A DNA stretch of 38,583 nt from Lachnospiraceae bacterium (GTDB lineage: Bacteria > Bacillota > Clostridia > Lachnospirales > Lachnospiraceae): the NCBI GenBank assembly GCA_016281335.1, contig JAEEIK010000022.1:1-38583 (forward strand), given 5' to 3'. Positions 29,873 to 38,537 of this stretch are shown one piece after another; positions within the stretch are counted from its first letter, which is position 1; every line of letters begins with the position of its first letter. The notes beneath the pieces are model-generated. The model ran no database searches. It was given only the letters and a program-made list of their open reading frames with translations, and had not been told where the DNA came from. The position numbers and the translations under genes are program-made.

Positions 29873-32662
29873 TTATATCATTTCTCCGTCTATGGTTTTC
29901 TTCTTTTCTTCATATAGCGCAACAAAACTTTGATGCTTTTCCCTTATGAATGCATCATTTCCTTCCGCTGCCGCATGTTCCAGATCTTTAGCCAGTTCGG
30001 ATGCATCGGCAAAACCTGCTGTCTTTGAGCTCGTCTTCAGCGCATGTATCAGTATCTTATAAGCTTTCCAGTCCTGCTTATCATAATATGAACTAAGCTC
30101 GCTGCACTTCTCTTCACACAGATCGGAATAGTCTTTCAGTATCTCCAGATAGAAATCCTTATCACCGCCGCAGTAAGCCAGTCCGCTCTTTACATCAACC
30201 CCTTTATCTTTCAGCCTGTCGATGATGCCGTTATCCTTTTCCTCCGTGCTTCCTTCCTCTTCAGGCGCAAACTCAAGTATCTCATCTTCATTTCCGCCCC
30301 CTTCTTTCTCTTCGGTCTTTTCTTCCGAAACATAGGATACTTTTTCTTTGGGAAGATACTCGGCCAGTTTTCCCTCCAGTGCATCTACCTCTATGGGCTT
30401 GGACAGATAATCGTCAAAACCTGCTTCCAGATATTTTTCCCTTGCGCCCACCACCGCATTTGCAGTCAGGGCTATCATCACGGTATCCTCCGGTATCAGC
30501 CCGTCTTCCGTCAGTTTCTGAAGCGTCTCTATGCCGTCCATCTTCGGCATCATATGATCAAGGAAAACGATATCGTATTTTTTCTTTTTCATAAATTCGA
30601 TGCCTTCCATACCCGACAAAGCCTGATCAGGCTGTATCTTATTCCGTTTCATCAGGCTCCTGATCACCTTCAGGTTCATCGGATTATCATCTACCACAAG
30701 GATATCCGCAGCCGGCGCGCAGATATATTTTCCGTTGCTGCCGTATTCCTTGCTCTTTCTCAGTCTTGCAGTATAATCACCTATCGGCGCTTTATCGATG
30801 ATAAGCTGTTTTAAGGTAAAGGAGAATACGGAGCCCTCGCCGTATACGCTTCTTACCTTCAGCGAACTGTGCATCATTGCCAGCAGTCTGTTGACTATGG
30901 ACATTCCCAGGCCCGTGCCTTCTATGCTGCGGTTCCTCTTCTCCTCAAGTCTTTCAAAGGACTCAAAGAGTTTATCCATATCCTCTTCTTTTATTCCTAT
31001 GCCGGTATCCTTAACGGATACGGTCATACTAATATAATCCTCATCTCTGCCGCTGTCGCTGACCTCAAGAGTAACGCTTCCTTTTTCCGTATATTTCACT
31101 GCATTGGTCAGCAGGTTCATGATTACCTGGGTTATCCTTATGTCATCGCCCTGCAATACCGAGGGCAGCTGCCTGTCTATCTCGGTCCTGAACTCCAGCC
31201 CTTTTGATCTTGCGCGCTCCGATACCGAATTGACCAGATTATTGATCAGCGAAGCCAGATCATAATTAACGGAGATCAGTTCCATCTTTCCGTCTTCTAT
31301 CTTTGAAAAATCCAGTATGCTGTTGACCAGGGAAAGCAGAGTTTTTCCGGCATCTCGTATGTTCATCGAGTAATCGTATATGTCGCGGTCCTTGGATTCG
31401 CGAAGCACCATCTCGTTCATACCGAGTATGGCGTTTATGGGTGTCCTTATCTCATGGGACATATTGGCAAGGAAGGCGCTCTTTGCTTTGTTTGCCGAGT
31501 CCGCGATCTGTATCTGTTTCTGCAGCGAGCTGGACATGGTCTGCAGTGAATTCGAAAGTATTCCTATCTCGTCATTGCTGTGGACATTGATCTCTTCGCT
31601 GTAATTGCCTCCCGCATACTGTTCTGCCACGCTGGTCATCTTTTTCAACGGATCCGTCATGGTCTTAACCAGCAGCCTGCATACCAGCAGCGCAAAGAGA
31701 AGGACGACTACCAGCAGCATTATCTGTCTCAGCATAAGTTTCTTCTGGGGTTCCTTGATCTCGCTTAAAGGAGCATATACACCAAGCAGCATCCCGTTCT
31801 TGAGTTCCTTGATGATCAGCTTCTGATCCGTCCCCGTCCGTGACTTACAGACGATGGTCTTATCTCTTTCCGCATTAATGATGTTGCGAAAATATTCCTG
31901 ATCATCAGCTTTCATATACGCATAGTCTATGCCCTGGGGATAAGCCTCGTGATAAATGATGTTGCCGTTTTTGTCTATCATGAAAGCACGGCCCGTCTCA
32001 TACACCTTTACCTTGGCCGTAGCTTCCTTCAGCTGTTCCATGCTGATATCCATTCCGATTATGCCGACAGTATAACCTCTTAAGAAATAGGGGATTATAT
32101 ATGATATCATATCAACGCCCAGATTGGCGTTATAGTAAGGATCCATCCACATGGGAATGCCGTTGCCTACCGGAATGTAGTACCAGCCCACATGCTCAAG
32201 GTCAGACTTGTCATAAAGACTCATATCGGTAGGCACCGAAGGCTGCCAGGTATTATCTTCAAGATTGATCGTATACCAGAAACCGCCCGTAGGACCGTAA
32301 TCGTCAGGATTATACCTGAGATACACGGACATTGCTCCTCTGGTATTTTCAGCGATGCTCTTACCCAGCTCTGACACATCATAAGTATACTTATCCCGTT
32401 CCTCCTCATCATTAAGGAATTCCGTATAAGTCTGGGCACGTTTTATCGCATAATTATAAATGGTATCTACCGACTGTTCCGTCGATCTGAAATTATCATC
32501 GAGCACATTGGTATAGTATTCCGCAGCGCTTAAGAGTATAGTCTCGGAATCCTCATCCAGCATGGCATTGGTACGTATGGTGGATGTCACCATAAAGATA
32601 GCGCCCATGAGTATCATGATCATGGTCACCACCAATACTATCTTTGTCTGGATAGATTTCAT
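29873..32662 (-). CDS. Hybrid sensor kinase: dCache-HAMP-HisKA-HATPase-REC-Hpt
   Basis: A 929-residue phosphorelay protein. Helix 1 at 8-28, double-Cache sensor about 35-305 (ending GMLLGVYAPLSEI), helix 2 about 312-332, HAMP to about 385, HisKA with His403 in SHEIRTPINA, HATPase_c to about 620 with DTGIGI and GTGLGMSIV, receiver from 652 with Asp702 in LDHMMPKMDG, an acidic linker (775-812) and a C-terminal Hpt with His873 in HALKTSSK. All four phosphorylatable steps except the final regulator are on one chain. No stand-alone receiver lies beside it, so the output is elsewhere. Own promoter at 32709-32738. Confidence 0.95.
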   Translation of the reverse strand: MKSIQTKIVLVVTMIMILMGAIFMVTSTIRTNAMLDEDSETILLSAAEYYTNVLDDNFRSTEQSVDTIYNYAIKRAQTYTEFLNDEEERDKYTYDVSELGKSIAENTRGAMSVYLRYNPDDYGPTGGFWYTINLEDNTWQPSVPTDMSLYDKSDLEHVGWYYIPVGNGIPMWMDPYYNANLGVDMISYIIPYFLRGYTVGIIGMDISMEQLKEATAKVKVYETGRAFMIDKNGNIIYHEAYPQGIDYAYMKADDQEYFRNIINAERDKTIVCKSRTGTDQKLIIKELKNGMLLGVYAPLSEIKEPQKKLMLRQIMLLVVVLLFALLVCRLLVKTMTDPLKKMTSVAEQYAGGNYSEEINVHSNDEIGILSNSLQTMSSSLQKQIQIADSANKAKSAFLANMSHEIRTPINAILGMNEMVLRESKDRDIYDYSMNIRDAGKTLLSLVNSILDFSKIEDGKMELISVNYDLASLINNLVNSVSERARSKGLEFRTEIDRQLPSVLQGDDIRITQVIMNLLTNAVKYTEKGSVTLEVSDSGRDEDYISMTVSVKDTGIGIKEEDMDKLFESFERLEEKRNRSIEGTGLGMSIVNRLLAMMHSSLKVRSVYGEGSVFSFTLKQLIIDKAPIGDYTARLRKSKEYGSNGKYICAPAADILVVDDNPMNLKVIRSLMKRNKIQPDQALSGMEGIEFMKKKKYDIVFLDHMMPKMDGIETLQKLTEDGLIPEDTVMIALTANAVVGAREKYLEAGFDDYLSKPIEVDALEGKLAEYLPKEKVSYVSEEKTEEKEGGGNEDEILEFAPEEEGSTEEKDNGIIDRLKDKGVDVKSGLAYCGGDKDFYLEILKDYSDLCEEKCSELSSYYDKQDWKAYKILIHALKTSSKTAGFADASELAKDLEHAAAEGNDAFIREKHQSFVALYEEKKKTIDGEMI

Positions 32663-32708
32663 CTTTTTTCCCCCGTTGATGCCTTAAATCACATCAGCTA
32701 TGCCGCAT

Positions 32709-32738
32709 ATTATAGCATATTTCATACCTTCTTAACAA
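32709..32738 (-). promoter_or_regulatory. Promoter candidate for the hybrid kinase gene
   Basis: Minus strand: TTGTTA (32738-32733), 18-bp spacer, TATAAT (32714-32709); predicted start near 32702. The -35 lies within the last codons of the upstream kinase gene. Confidence 0.5.
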
Positions 32739-33846
32739 GAAGTTCCGCGACAAAGCCCTTATCGTTATAGTATTCAAAGCCTCCGCCCTGTCGTTCCATA
32801 TAATTTTTCACCAGATAGAGTCCCAGCCCGTAACCGCTCTTTCCCGAACTTCCGCGTCCTCTGTAAAATTTCTGTACCAGCAGCGGCAGGTCGCTCTCCG
32901 GCACACCGGGCCCAAAGTCCCGTATCGTTATCCTGATGAACTTATCTTCAGTCTCATCAAAACCCACGCTGATATCAGTTCCCGCATATTTATATGAATT
33001 TCCGACAATATTATCGATCACCTGCTCCATCCTTAAAGGATCGATAAGTACAAGGCATTCAGGTATTCTGTTTTCAAATACAATATTTCCGTACTCCTTT
33101 AGGTTTCTGAAAAAGCCCTCTATCATTTCGGATGGTTTTTCCTGCGCTTCCACTTTTATCTCTTCCATATCATCAAGGGTTGCGCGGAATACATTGCCTA
33201 CCAGCTGATCGATGGTCTGTGATTTATTGTGGATGATGTTGATCTTTTCGAGTTCCGACTCAAGCTCTGCTTTTTCTTTTTCATCACTTAGGTTATCCAG
33301 CTTCTTATGATACTTAAGCTGCAATACCTCGCAGGTGGCTTGGATGGTAGCCGTCGGCGTCTTTAAGTCATGGCTTAATTCCCCCACCATTTCCCTTTTT
33401 GCCTTTTGTGCTGCCACTTCCCTCATCTTCGATGCGCGCAGTTCCTCTCTCATCAGGCTGAAACTTTCGGTAAACGTACCGAAAGAACTGTTCCTGTTCA
33501 TCTTCAGTTCCACATCGAGATTGCCCTTGGCTATCTCGGTAGCATATTTTTCCAGATCTTTAACCGGTTTTATATATATCAGATAATTAAAAAGTATGAA
33601 GAGGTAACCTGCAGCGAGTATGAAAAGCCAGAACACAAAAAGACATATGAAGATCCTCTGCCGGCTCTCACACATACTTGCGTTTAAGCCTTCCCAGATC
33701 TTTTTATACATTTCCATTTCGCTGTCGCTTACGGAAGGCACCTGTTCGATCTGTAATAAAATATTTTGAAAAGCAAAATAAAGAACGGCGAGGGCCGCCA
33801 GCATGATAAGCGTATATGTCAGAATGATCTTTCCAGCATTTTTCAT
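32722..33846 (-). CDS. Sensor histidine kinase paired with the OmpR-type regulator
   Basis: A 374-residue kinase. Two membrane helices (about 7-30 and 66-91) enclose only about 35 residues outside, the intramembrane-sensing layout. HAMP at about 92-140, HisKA with His159 in ELSHDLKTPTAT, HATPase_c with VGNSYKYAG, IRDFGPGVP and GKSGYGLGLYLVKN. Such short-sensor kinases usually read the state of an adjacent ABC exporter rather than a free ligand. The ATG overlaps the response regulator stop by four bases. Confidence 0.93.
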   Translation of the reverse strand: MKNAGKIILTYTLIMLAALAVLYFAFQNILLQIEQVPSVSDSEMEMYKKIWEGLNASMCESRQRIFICLFVFWLFILAAGYLFILFNYLIYIKPVKDLEKYATEIAKGNLDVELKMNRNSSFGTFTESFSLMREELRASKMREVAAQKAKREMVGELSHDLKTPTATIQATCEVLQLKYHKKLDNLSDEKEKAELESELEKINIIHNKSQTIDQLVGNVFRATLDDMEEIKVEAQEKPSEMIEGFFRNLKEYGNIVFENRIPECLVLIDPLRMEQVIDNIVGNSYKYAGTDISVGFDETEDKFIRITIRDFGPGVPESDLPLLVQKFYRGRGSSGKSGYGLGLYLVKNYMERQGGGFEYYNDKGFVAELLVKKV

Positions 33847-34592
33847 ATTTCAAGTATATAACCGGTTCCCCATACGGTTTTGATCAGTACAGGGTTATTC
33901 GGATCTTCCTCCAGCTTTTCCCTGAGCTTTCGTATGTGAACATTTAAGGTACCGTCACTGTAGAAAGTATCCCCCCAGACTTCTTCAAAGAGCCTGTCCT
34001 TGGTAACTATGGTATTCCTGTGATCATACAGGGTATTTAGCAGCGCATATTCCTTTGCTTTTAATGCTATCCGTTTTCCACGGAGCATCACCGACATGGT
34101 GGAAGCATCAAGCTGCAGCTCATCGCTGTTTTCCTCATTGCCGGCTGTCCTGTTTCTTTTACACTCCGACGTACTCTGCTTTTCATCCCCGCTGCTCTTA
34201 TCGTTCTCCGTTTCCAGCTTCTTTATCATTTCCACTCTCTTTAAGTTCACCTTCACCTTGGCCAGCAGCACAGACAGGCTGTAAGGTTTCTTAATATAGT
34301 CATCGCCGCCGATGCTGAGCGCCACCAGCACATCATCATCACTCTGCCTTGCACTGATGAAGATGATGGGCAGCTGATAATCCTCTCTGAGTTTCTTGCA
34401 GACCTCAAAACCCGAGCCGTCTCCGAGATTGATATCCAAAAGCACAACATCCGCCTCGTTCTCTTTCAGGAAATCAAAACAAGACGCAGCTGAATCCACA
34501 TACTGCGTCTTTACATCAAACATCTCAAAATATTCCGCTGTCATCTTAGCCAGCTCTGTCTCGTCATCCACGATCAGGCAATGATAATGCAT
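33843..34592 (-). CDS. OmpR/PhoB-family response regulator
   Basis: A 249-residue regulator. Receiver at 1-120 with Asp53 in VVLLDINLGDGSG and the signalling Lys in DDYIKKPY. A hydrophilic insertion of about 30 residues (Ser, Asn, Glu-rich, about 125-155) separates it from the winged helix, which holds KAKEYALLNTLYDHRNTIVT and DGTLNVHIRKLREKLEEDP. It should control the ABC exporter genes upstream; repeated TCTTAA motifs ahead of those genes are candidate sites. The linker insertion is longer than usual. Confidence 0.94.
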   Translation of the reverse strand: MHYHCLIVDDETELAKMTAEYFEMFDVKTQYVDSAASCFDFLKENEADVVLLDINLGDGSGFEVCKKLREDYQLPIIFISARQSDDDVLVALSIGGDDYIKKPYSLSVLLAKVKVNLKRVEMIKKLETENDKSSGDEKQSTSECKRNRTAGNEENSDELQLDASTMSVMLRGKRIALKAKEYALLNTLYDHRNTIVTKDRLFEEVWGDTFYSDGTLNVHIRKLREKLEEDPNNPVLIKTVWGTGYILEI

Positions 34593-34613
34593 TGTCTCTA
34601 CCCCCGGCTGTTT

Positions 34614-34642
34614 ATTTTACCACTTCGGCTTAGCTAAAGCAA
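34614..34642 (-). promoter_or_regulatory. Possible promoter of the response regulator-kinase pair
   Basis: Minus strand: TTGCTT (34642-34637), 17-bp spacer, TAAAAT (34619-34614), in the 71-bp gap behind the permease gene. Moderate match; the pair could also be read through from the exporter genes. Confidence 0.4.
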
Positions 34643-34663
34643 CCTTGCGGCACACATCACCGC

Positions 34664-37060
34664 TCAGTCTTCGGTGATCATTTCGATGGGTTTGAGCTTG
34701 CGGACTTTCAGGCCTGCGGTGCCGGAGGAAAGAAGGGCCACGCAGATGATACCGCTTACGGTGATCATTATATAGACAGCCGGGATATTGAAATCCACTT
34801 TCTGTATAGCGAAGAGCGAGAAAGCTGTCTTGACAAGGCTTCCGCCGGTTACGGGTGAGAGCAGTCCGCCAATGATGGCGCCGGTCAGGATAGCAGGCAG
34901 GTTGGAAAGCATGATCTGTAGTATCAGGCCAAAACTGGTCTGTCCCAGAGCCTTGCTGATGCCCATGCCGCGCCAGTCGCGGCTGATCTTGGCGCGTATC
35001 ACCAGTGATTCCACAAAGATCACTACGATGACCGTTATCACTGCGATCACTACGCAGACTGCATTAAGGGCCGATGTGACACCTGCAATGGTGCTGTTCA
35101 TTGAAGCATAGAGATCACTCTGGGAAACCTCGATGCCTTTTTCTTCCGCATAATCGTTGATCTCATTTTTTAAGGTCTCATAACTGATACCGTCCTCGGC
35201 AGTCACATAGTACTGATATACTGAGGTCATATCTCCGGGAACCAGTTTCTTCGCGCCGTCGATGCGCATATATACCGTACGGCCCATGCGTTCCAGTCTC
35301 TGATTAATGCCTGTGATAAGATAGTCGGCTACTTTTCCGGCGTATTCGATTGTGATCACATCCCCGGTCTTTACCCCAAGATCATTAGCCACACCGGAAG
35401 TTACCAGTATCTCATTGTCCGTTTCGGGATATCTTCCGTTTAAGAGGCAGGTGTTCAGTGTATGGTTCAGATCATCCACCGCATAGGTGTATATCATGCT
35501 CTTCTTATCGCCTTTTATAAGCGTGGGTTCAAAGCCTGTATTTATAAGAACATTCTTCACTCCCGGCAGTTTCCTTAAATCTTCGGAGATATCACCGGCA
35601 GAAGGCTCTGCCATTACCAGATCAGTCCCCGTTTCAAAAGCCAGTATCTTCATGAGTCCTTTAGGATCGTTTGCAAAGTTTTCAACCATACCGAAACCTA
35701 TCAGAGTCGCGATCACCAGGAGTGCGCTGATAAATACCATCAGCAGATTTCTTCCGAGGCCGCCAAAGGTATCCTTTAAGGAAAGCACTACAGGAAGAGG
35801 CAGGGGAGTTTTCTCAAAGCTGAAAAGATTCTTTCTGAAATTGTGTGAATCTATCCCGCCCCTCAGCGCGTCAAGCACGCTTATCTTTTTATATTCACTG
35901 CTTATCGCAAGACTTACCAGCGCTATTACCGCAAGCAGAGCCAGAAGAGTGATAAATGCTGCTCCTATGTTGACAGGCTGGTTCCAGCTAAGTCCCAGTA
36001 CAGAACTTACCACCTGACCGAAACGAGTAAAGCTAAGCATTGCCACCGTGATACCGAGTAAACCTCCGAGTCCCGCAACTATAAGTATCTGGAAGGAAAT
36101 TGCTGCGCGCAGTTCTTTTACCGTATAGCCGCTGGCCTCAAGTATGCCTGTATTCTTCATATTGCGCTGGATGAAATTCCTGATGCTGAAGGAAATGATG
36201 ACCAGCGAGATAGCAAGGATCAGGATGGCGAAAAGCAGGATCACAGCCATCACAATGATCGGCAGGAACTGGGAACCGCCGCGCATCATATGCCAGTTGA
36301 TCAGCATATAATCGGTATGGTTTTCATCAGGATAAGCAGAAAGATAGTCTTTATATCTTTCGGCGATCTCCTGCTCCAGATCAGCAGTAGTATAAGAGGA
36401 AGTAAAGCAGCTCTCGTCTGCGATGCCCTTATGAGCTGTCCTTTTCGAAACATACATGGGATGCTCTTCTGCCAGGGTATCCATCATTTTTCCGGATATC
36501 CCCACATAGTATGCGGTTATATTTATGGTGCTGCAGAAATAAGGGTCTTCCAGGTAGCCGGCTACTTTCAGCTCGTGCACGTCGTCACCGAACTTGATCT
36601 GCATTATCTCACCTACGGCAAATCTTCCCTTAAGGTTATATGGAAGCAGGATATCGTTTTCCTTAAGCTGGGTATCGGGTGTCTCCACTTTCATGATCCT
36701 TTTATTTTCATTAAAGTCTTCCGCAAAAAAACGGAAAGTGGAGTATTCCTTATCCCCGGCTTTTCTGTACTCGGCATCAAAACGCAGTGCCGGAGTCATC
36801 TCATAATCGATGATATGCGGATCTTCTTTTATGGCTTTCTCCGCGCTTGAGCTCTCGGTCTCATCATCCCCCACATAAAGCAGGATATGCGCGCCGTTGA
36901 CTGCGCTGAAACGGTCGTTCATGATATTTGAAAGTCCCATGATCGCCGAGGCACAGTCAAATATAAGGAAAGCCGAGATGAAGGTCAGTATGAAGAAAGT
37001 GAACATATCTCCCTTCTGCTTTTTCATATTGTTCTTTGCTATCACGAATAATCTGTACAT
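34664..37060 (-). CDS. ABC exporter permease, FtsX/MacB type, 798 residues
   Basis: A large permease with about eight membrane helices in two FtsX-type halves: one helix near 22-44, three near 270-380, one near 430-452 and three in the last 140 residues. Two extracytoplasmic domains lie at about 45-265 and 455-655; the second contains NGRYPETDNEILVTSGVAND and DVITIEYAGKVADYLITGI, typical of MacB-type periplasmic core domains. Such permeases with a two-component system often handle antimicrobial peptides or surface lipids; the substrate is not evident. It is longer than BceB (about 650), and lacks its layout of one big loop, so it is not a plain BceB. Confidence 0.92.
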   Translation of the reverse strand: MYRLFVIAKNNMKKQKGDMFTFFILTFISAFLIFDCASAIMGLSNIMNDRFSAVNGAHILLYVGDDETESSSAEKAIKEDPHIIDYEMTPALRFDAEYRKAGDKEYSTFRFFAEDFNENKRIMKVETPDTQLKENDILLPYNLKGRFAVGEIMQIKFGDDVHELKVAGYLEDPYFCSTINITAYYVGISGKMMDTLAEEHPMYVSKRTAHKGIADESCFTSSYTTADLEQEIAERYKDYLSAYPDENHTDYMLINWHMMRGGSQFLPIIVMAVILLFAILILAISLVIISFSIRNFIQRNMKNTGILEASGYTVKELRAAISFQILIVAGLGGLLGITVAMLSFTRFGQVVSSVLGLSWNQPVNIGAAFITLLALLAVIALVSLAISSEYKKISVLDALRGGIDSHNFRKNLFSFEKTPLPLPVVLSLKDTFGGLGRNLLMVFISALLVIATLIGFGMVENFANDPKGLMKILAFETGTDLVMAEPSAGDISEDLRKLPGVKNVLINTGFEPTLIKGDKKSMIYTYAVDDLNHTLNTCLLNGRYPETDNEILVTSGVANDLGVKTGDVITIEYAGKVADYLITGINQRLERMGRTVYMRIDGAKKLVPGDMTSVYQYYVTAEDGISYETLKNEINDYAEEKGIEVSQSDLYASMNSTIAGVTSALNAVCVVIAVITVIVVIFVESLVIRAKISRDWRGMGISKALGQTSFGLILQIMLSNLPAILTGAIIGGLLSPVTGGSLVKTAFSLFAIQKVDFNIPAVYIMITVSGIICVALLSSGTAGLKVRKLKPIEMITED

Positions 37061-37092
37061 TTTTTTCTCCTTTTCACTAGCCTGCCGTTTAT

Positions 37093-38013
37093 TTACCAGC
37101 CCTGTTCCTGCAGGAAATCTTTAAGTCTGTTGTGACGTTCCAGTGCTTTATCTCTGTCAGGATTCTCTTCATCCTTATAGTCTCCGAGATAGGGCCCCAG
37201 ATCGCATTCATCGGAGATCACCCCGTCGGCCAGATATATTATGCGGTTACCGCGTTCTGCTGCCTTGATCGTATGTGTTACCATGACTATGCTCTGTCCG
37301 CGTCCGTTCAGATCGCTGAGTATATTAAGCACGTTTTCCGTATTCTGGGAATTCAGCGCTCCTGTAGGCTCATCTGCAAAGAGTACTTCGGGATCGTTGA
37401 TGACGCCTCTTATAACGGCGACTCTCTGCTGCTGTCCGCCGGACAGCTGTGTCGGGAACTTGCCCCGATCCTGAGCTCCTATCTCCACCTGCTCCAGAAG
37501 ATTCTTCGCTTTCTCGGCCAGAGCCCTGCGGTCTTTATTTCTTAACAGTCCGCTCACCATCACATTGTCCAGGGCACTCATGGAATCATTAAGATAATTC
37601 TGCTGGAACACGAAACCGGCGTGATGTCTTCTGAAGAGGGCCAGCTTATCGTTATTAAACTTTGAGATCTCTATGCCCTTTTTCGGATCGCTATCATCAA
37701 CAAAGTAGCTGACTGTTCCGAGCGAAGGCCGGTCCATGCCGCTTAAGGCGTAAAGCAGAGTGCTCTTTCCGGATCCCGAGTTCCCCATGATCACGGTGAA
37801 GTCTCCCTTATATACATTGAGGTTCAGATTCTTCAGCACATGCTGCTGAACCGACTCATTTGAAAAAGTCTTGGACAGATCCTTTGCGCTGAGTACCGTT
37901 ACTTTACTGTTATCTTTTCTGTTTTTATCCTTGATGTCTTTTTCTCTGATGTTTTTACCTTTAAAGTTATTATCTATGTTGTTTCTTTCCTTGTTGTTTT
38001 TCTCTCTGCTCAT
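37093..38013 (-). CDS. ABC exporter ATPase with Lys/Asn-rich N-terminal extension
   Basis: A 306-residue ATPase of the MacB/LolD class. I start at the ATG at 38013 because AAGGAG stands seven bases upstream; the frame is open to 38043. The first 45 residues (MSREKNNKERNNIDNN...) are very rich in Lys, Asn and Asp and carry no recognised domain. The ATPase core starts at VTVLSAKDLSKTF; Walker A GNSGSGKST, signature LSGGQQQRVAVIRGV, Walker B VLFADEPTGALN, H-loop MVTHT. A C-terminal tail after the core (GPYLGDYKDEENPDRDKALE) is charged. It begins the exporter-two-component series; the permease follows after 32 bases. Confidence 0.93.
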   Translation of the reverse strand: MSREKNNKERNNIDNNFKGKNIREKDIKDKNRKDNSKVTVLSAKDLSKTFSNESVQQHVLKNLNLNVYKGDFTVIMGNSGSGKSTLLYALSGMDRPSLGTVSYFVDDSDPKKGIEISKFNNDKLALFRRHHAGFVFQQNYLNDSMSALDNVMVSGLLRNKDRRALAEKAKNLLEQVEIGAQDRGKFPTQLSGGQQQRVAVIRGVINDPEVLFADEPTGALNSQNTENVLNILSDLNGRGQSIVMVTHTIKAAERGNRIIYLADGVISDECDLGPYLGDYKDEENPDRDKALERHNRLKDFLQEQGW

Positions 38014-38050
38014 ATTTTTTCTCCTTATGGTTTTCGGAATCATTTGTTGA

Positions 38051-38119
38051 TCTTAATGTATCAAATACTGCATTAAAAGTCTTAAGCTGTTTCTTCTGTA
38101 TTTCTTAAATAATTCTTAA
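38051..38119. promoter_or_regulatory. TCTTAA motif cluster upstream of the ABC exporter genes
   Basis: TCTTAA occurs four times on the plus strand (38051, 38080, 38103, 38114). The last two sit in TTCTTAA direct repeats exactly 11 bp apart, the one-turn spacing typical of OmpR-family sites. No good sigma-A -35 stands on the minus strand here, which suits an activated promoter. This is a prediction only. The gap 38014-38133 holds nothing else that I can recognise. Confidence 0.35.
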
Positions 38120-38133
38120 TTGCCCCCTCTGCC

Positions 38134-38485
38134 GACACGTAGTCAGCCACTTTTTTCTCCCCTTCGTGTCCGCCTTCTTCCTCTCTTCCAATCGCCGACA
38201 CGTATTCAGCTACTTTTTTCTCCCCTTCGTGTCCGCCTTCTTCCTCTCTTCCTCCCACCAACACGTACCCGGCAACTTTTCTCTCCCCTTCGTGTCCGCC
38301 TTCTTTTCCTCATCTGACCACCGACACGTACTCAGCTACTTTTTTCTCCCCTTCGTGTCCGCCTTCTTTTCCTCATTTGACCACCGACACGTACCCGGCA
38401 ACTTTTCTCTCCCCTACGTGTCCGCCTTCTTTTCCTCATCTGACCACCGACACGTACTCAGCTACTTTTCTCTCCCCTTCGTGTC
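38134..38485. repeat. Tandem array: six units, 63-bp period, each with a GACACG...CGTGTC dyad
   Basis: Units start at 38134, 38197, 38260, 38323, 38386 and 38449, an exact 63-bp step; the sixth ends after 37 bp at 38485. Every unit has a 37-bp part bounded by GACACGTA (AACACGTA in unit 3) and TTCGTGTC (TACGTGTC in unit 5) and a 26-bp part of pyrimidine-rich sequence. Loops come in two kinds: CTCAGCTAC-like (units 1, 2, 4, 6) and CCCGGCAAC (units 3, 5). Because 63 is divisible by three, both strands show long open frames, but on the minus strand three of the joints carry TGA and no frame has a convincing start. I treat the array as non-coding. Confidence 0.85.
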
Positions 38486-38508
38486 TCCTCTTAATAAGTC
38501 CTGTCATT

Positions 38509-38537
38509 TTGTCAAATGTCGGAAAAAATACTATAAT
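38509..38537 (+). promoter_or_regulatory. Rightward promoter leaving the window
   Basis: TTGTCA (38509-38514), 17-bp spacer, TATAAT (38532-38537). Predicted start near 38544. It stands 24 bp beyond the repeat array and points to a gene or RNA right of the window; no ribosome site or start is visible before 38583. Confidence 0.65.

Noticed and set aside
38134..38485. CRISPR array (37-bp repeats, 26-bp spacers, partly palindromic repeats)
   Set aside because: The 26-bp 'spacers' are near copies of each other, the 'repeats' vary in the middle, and no cas gene is present. It is a 63-bp tandem repeat.
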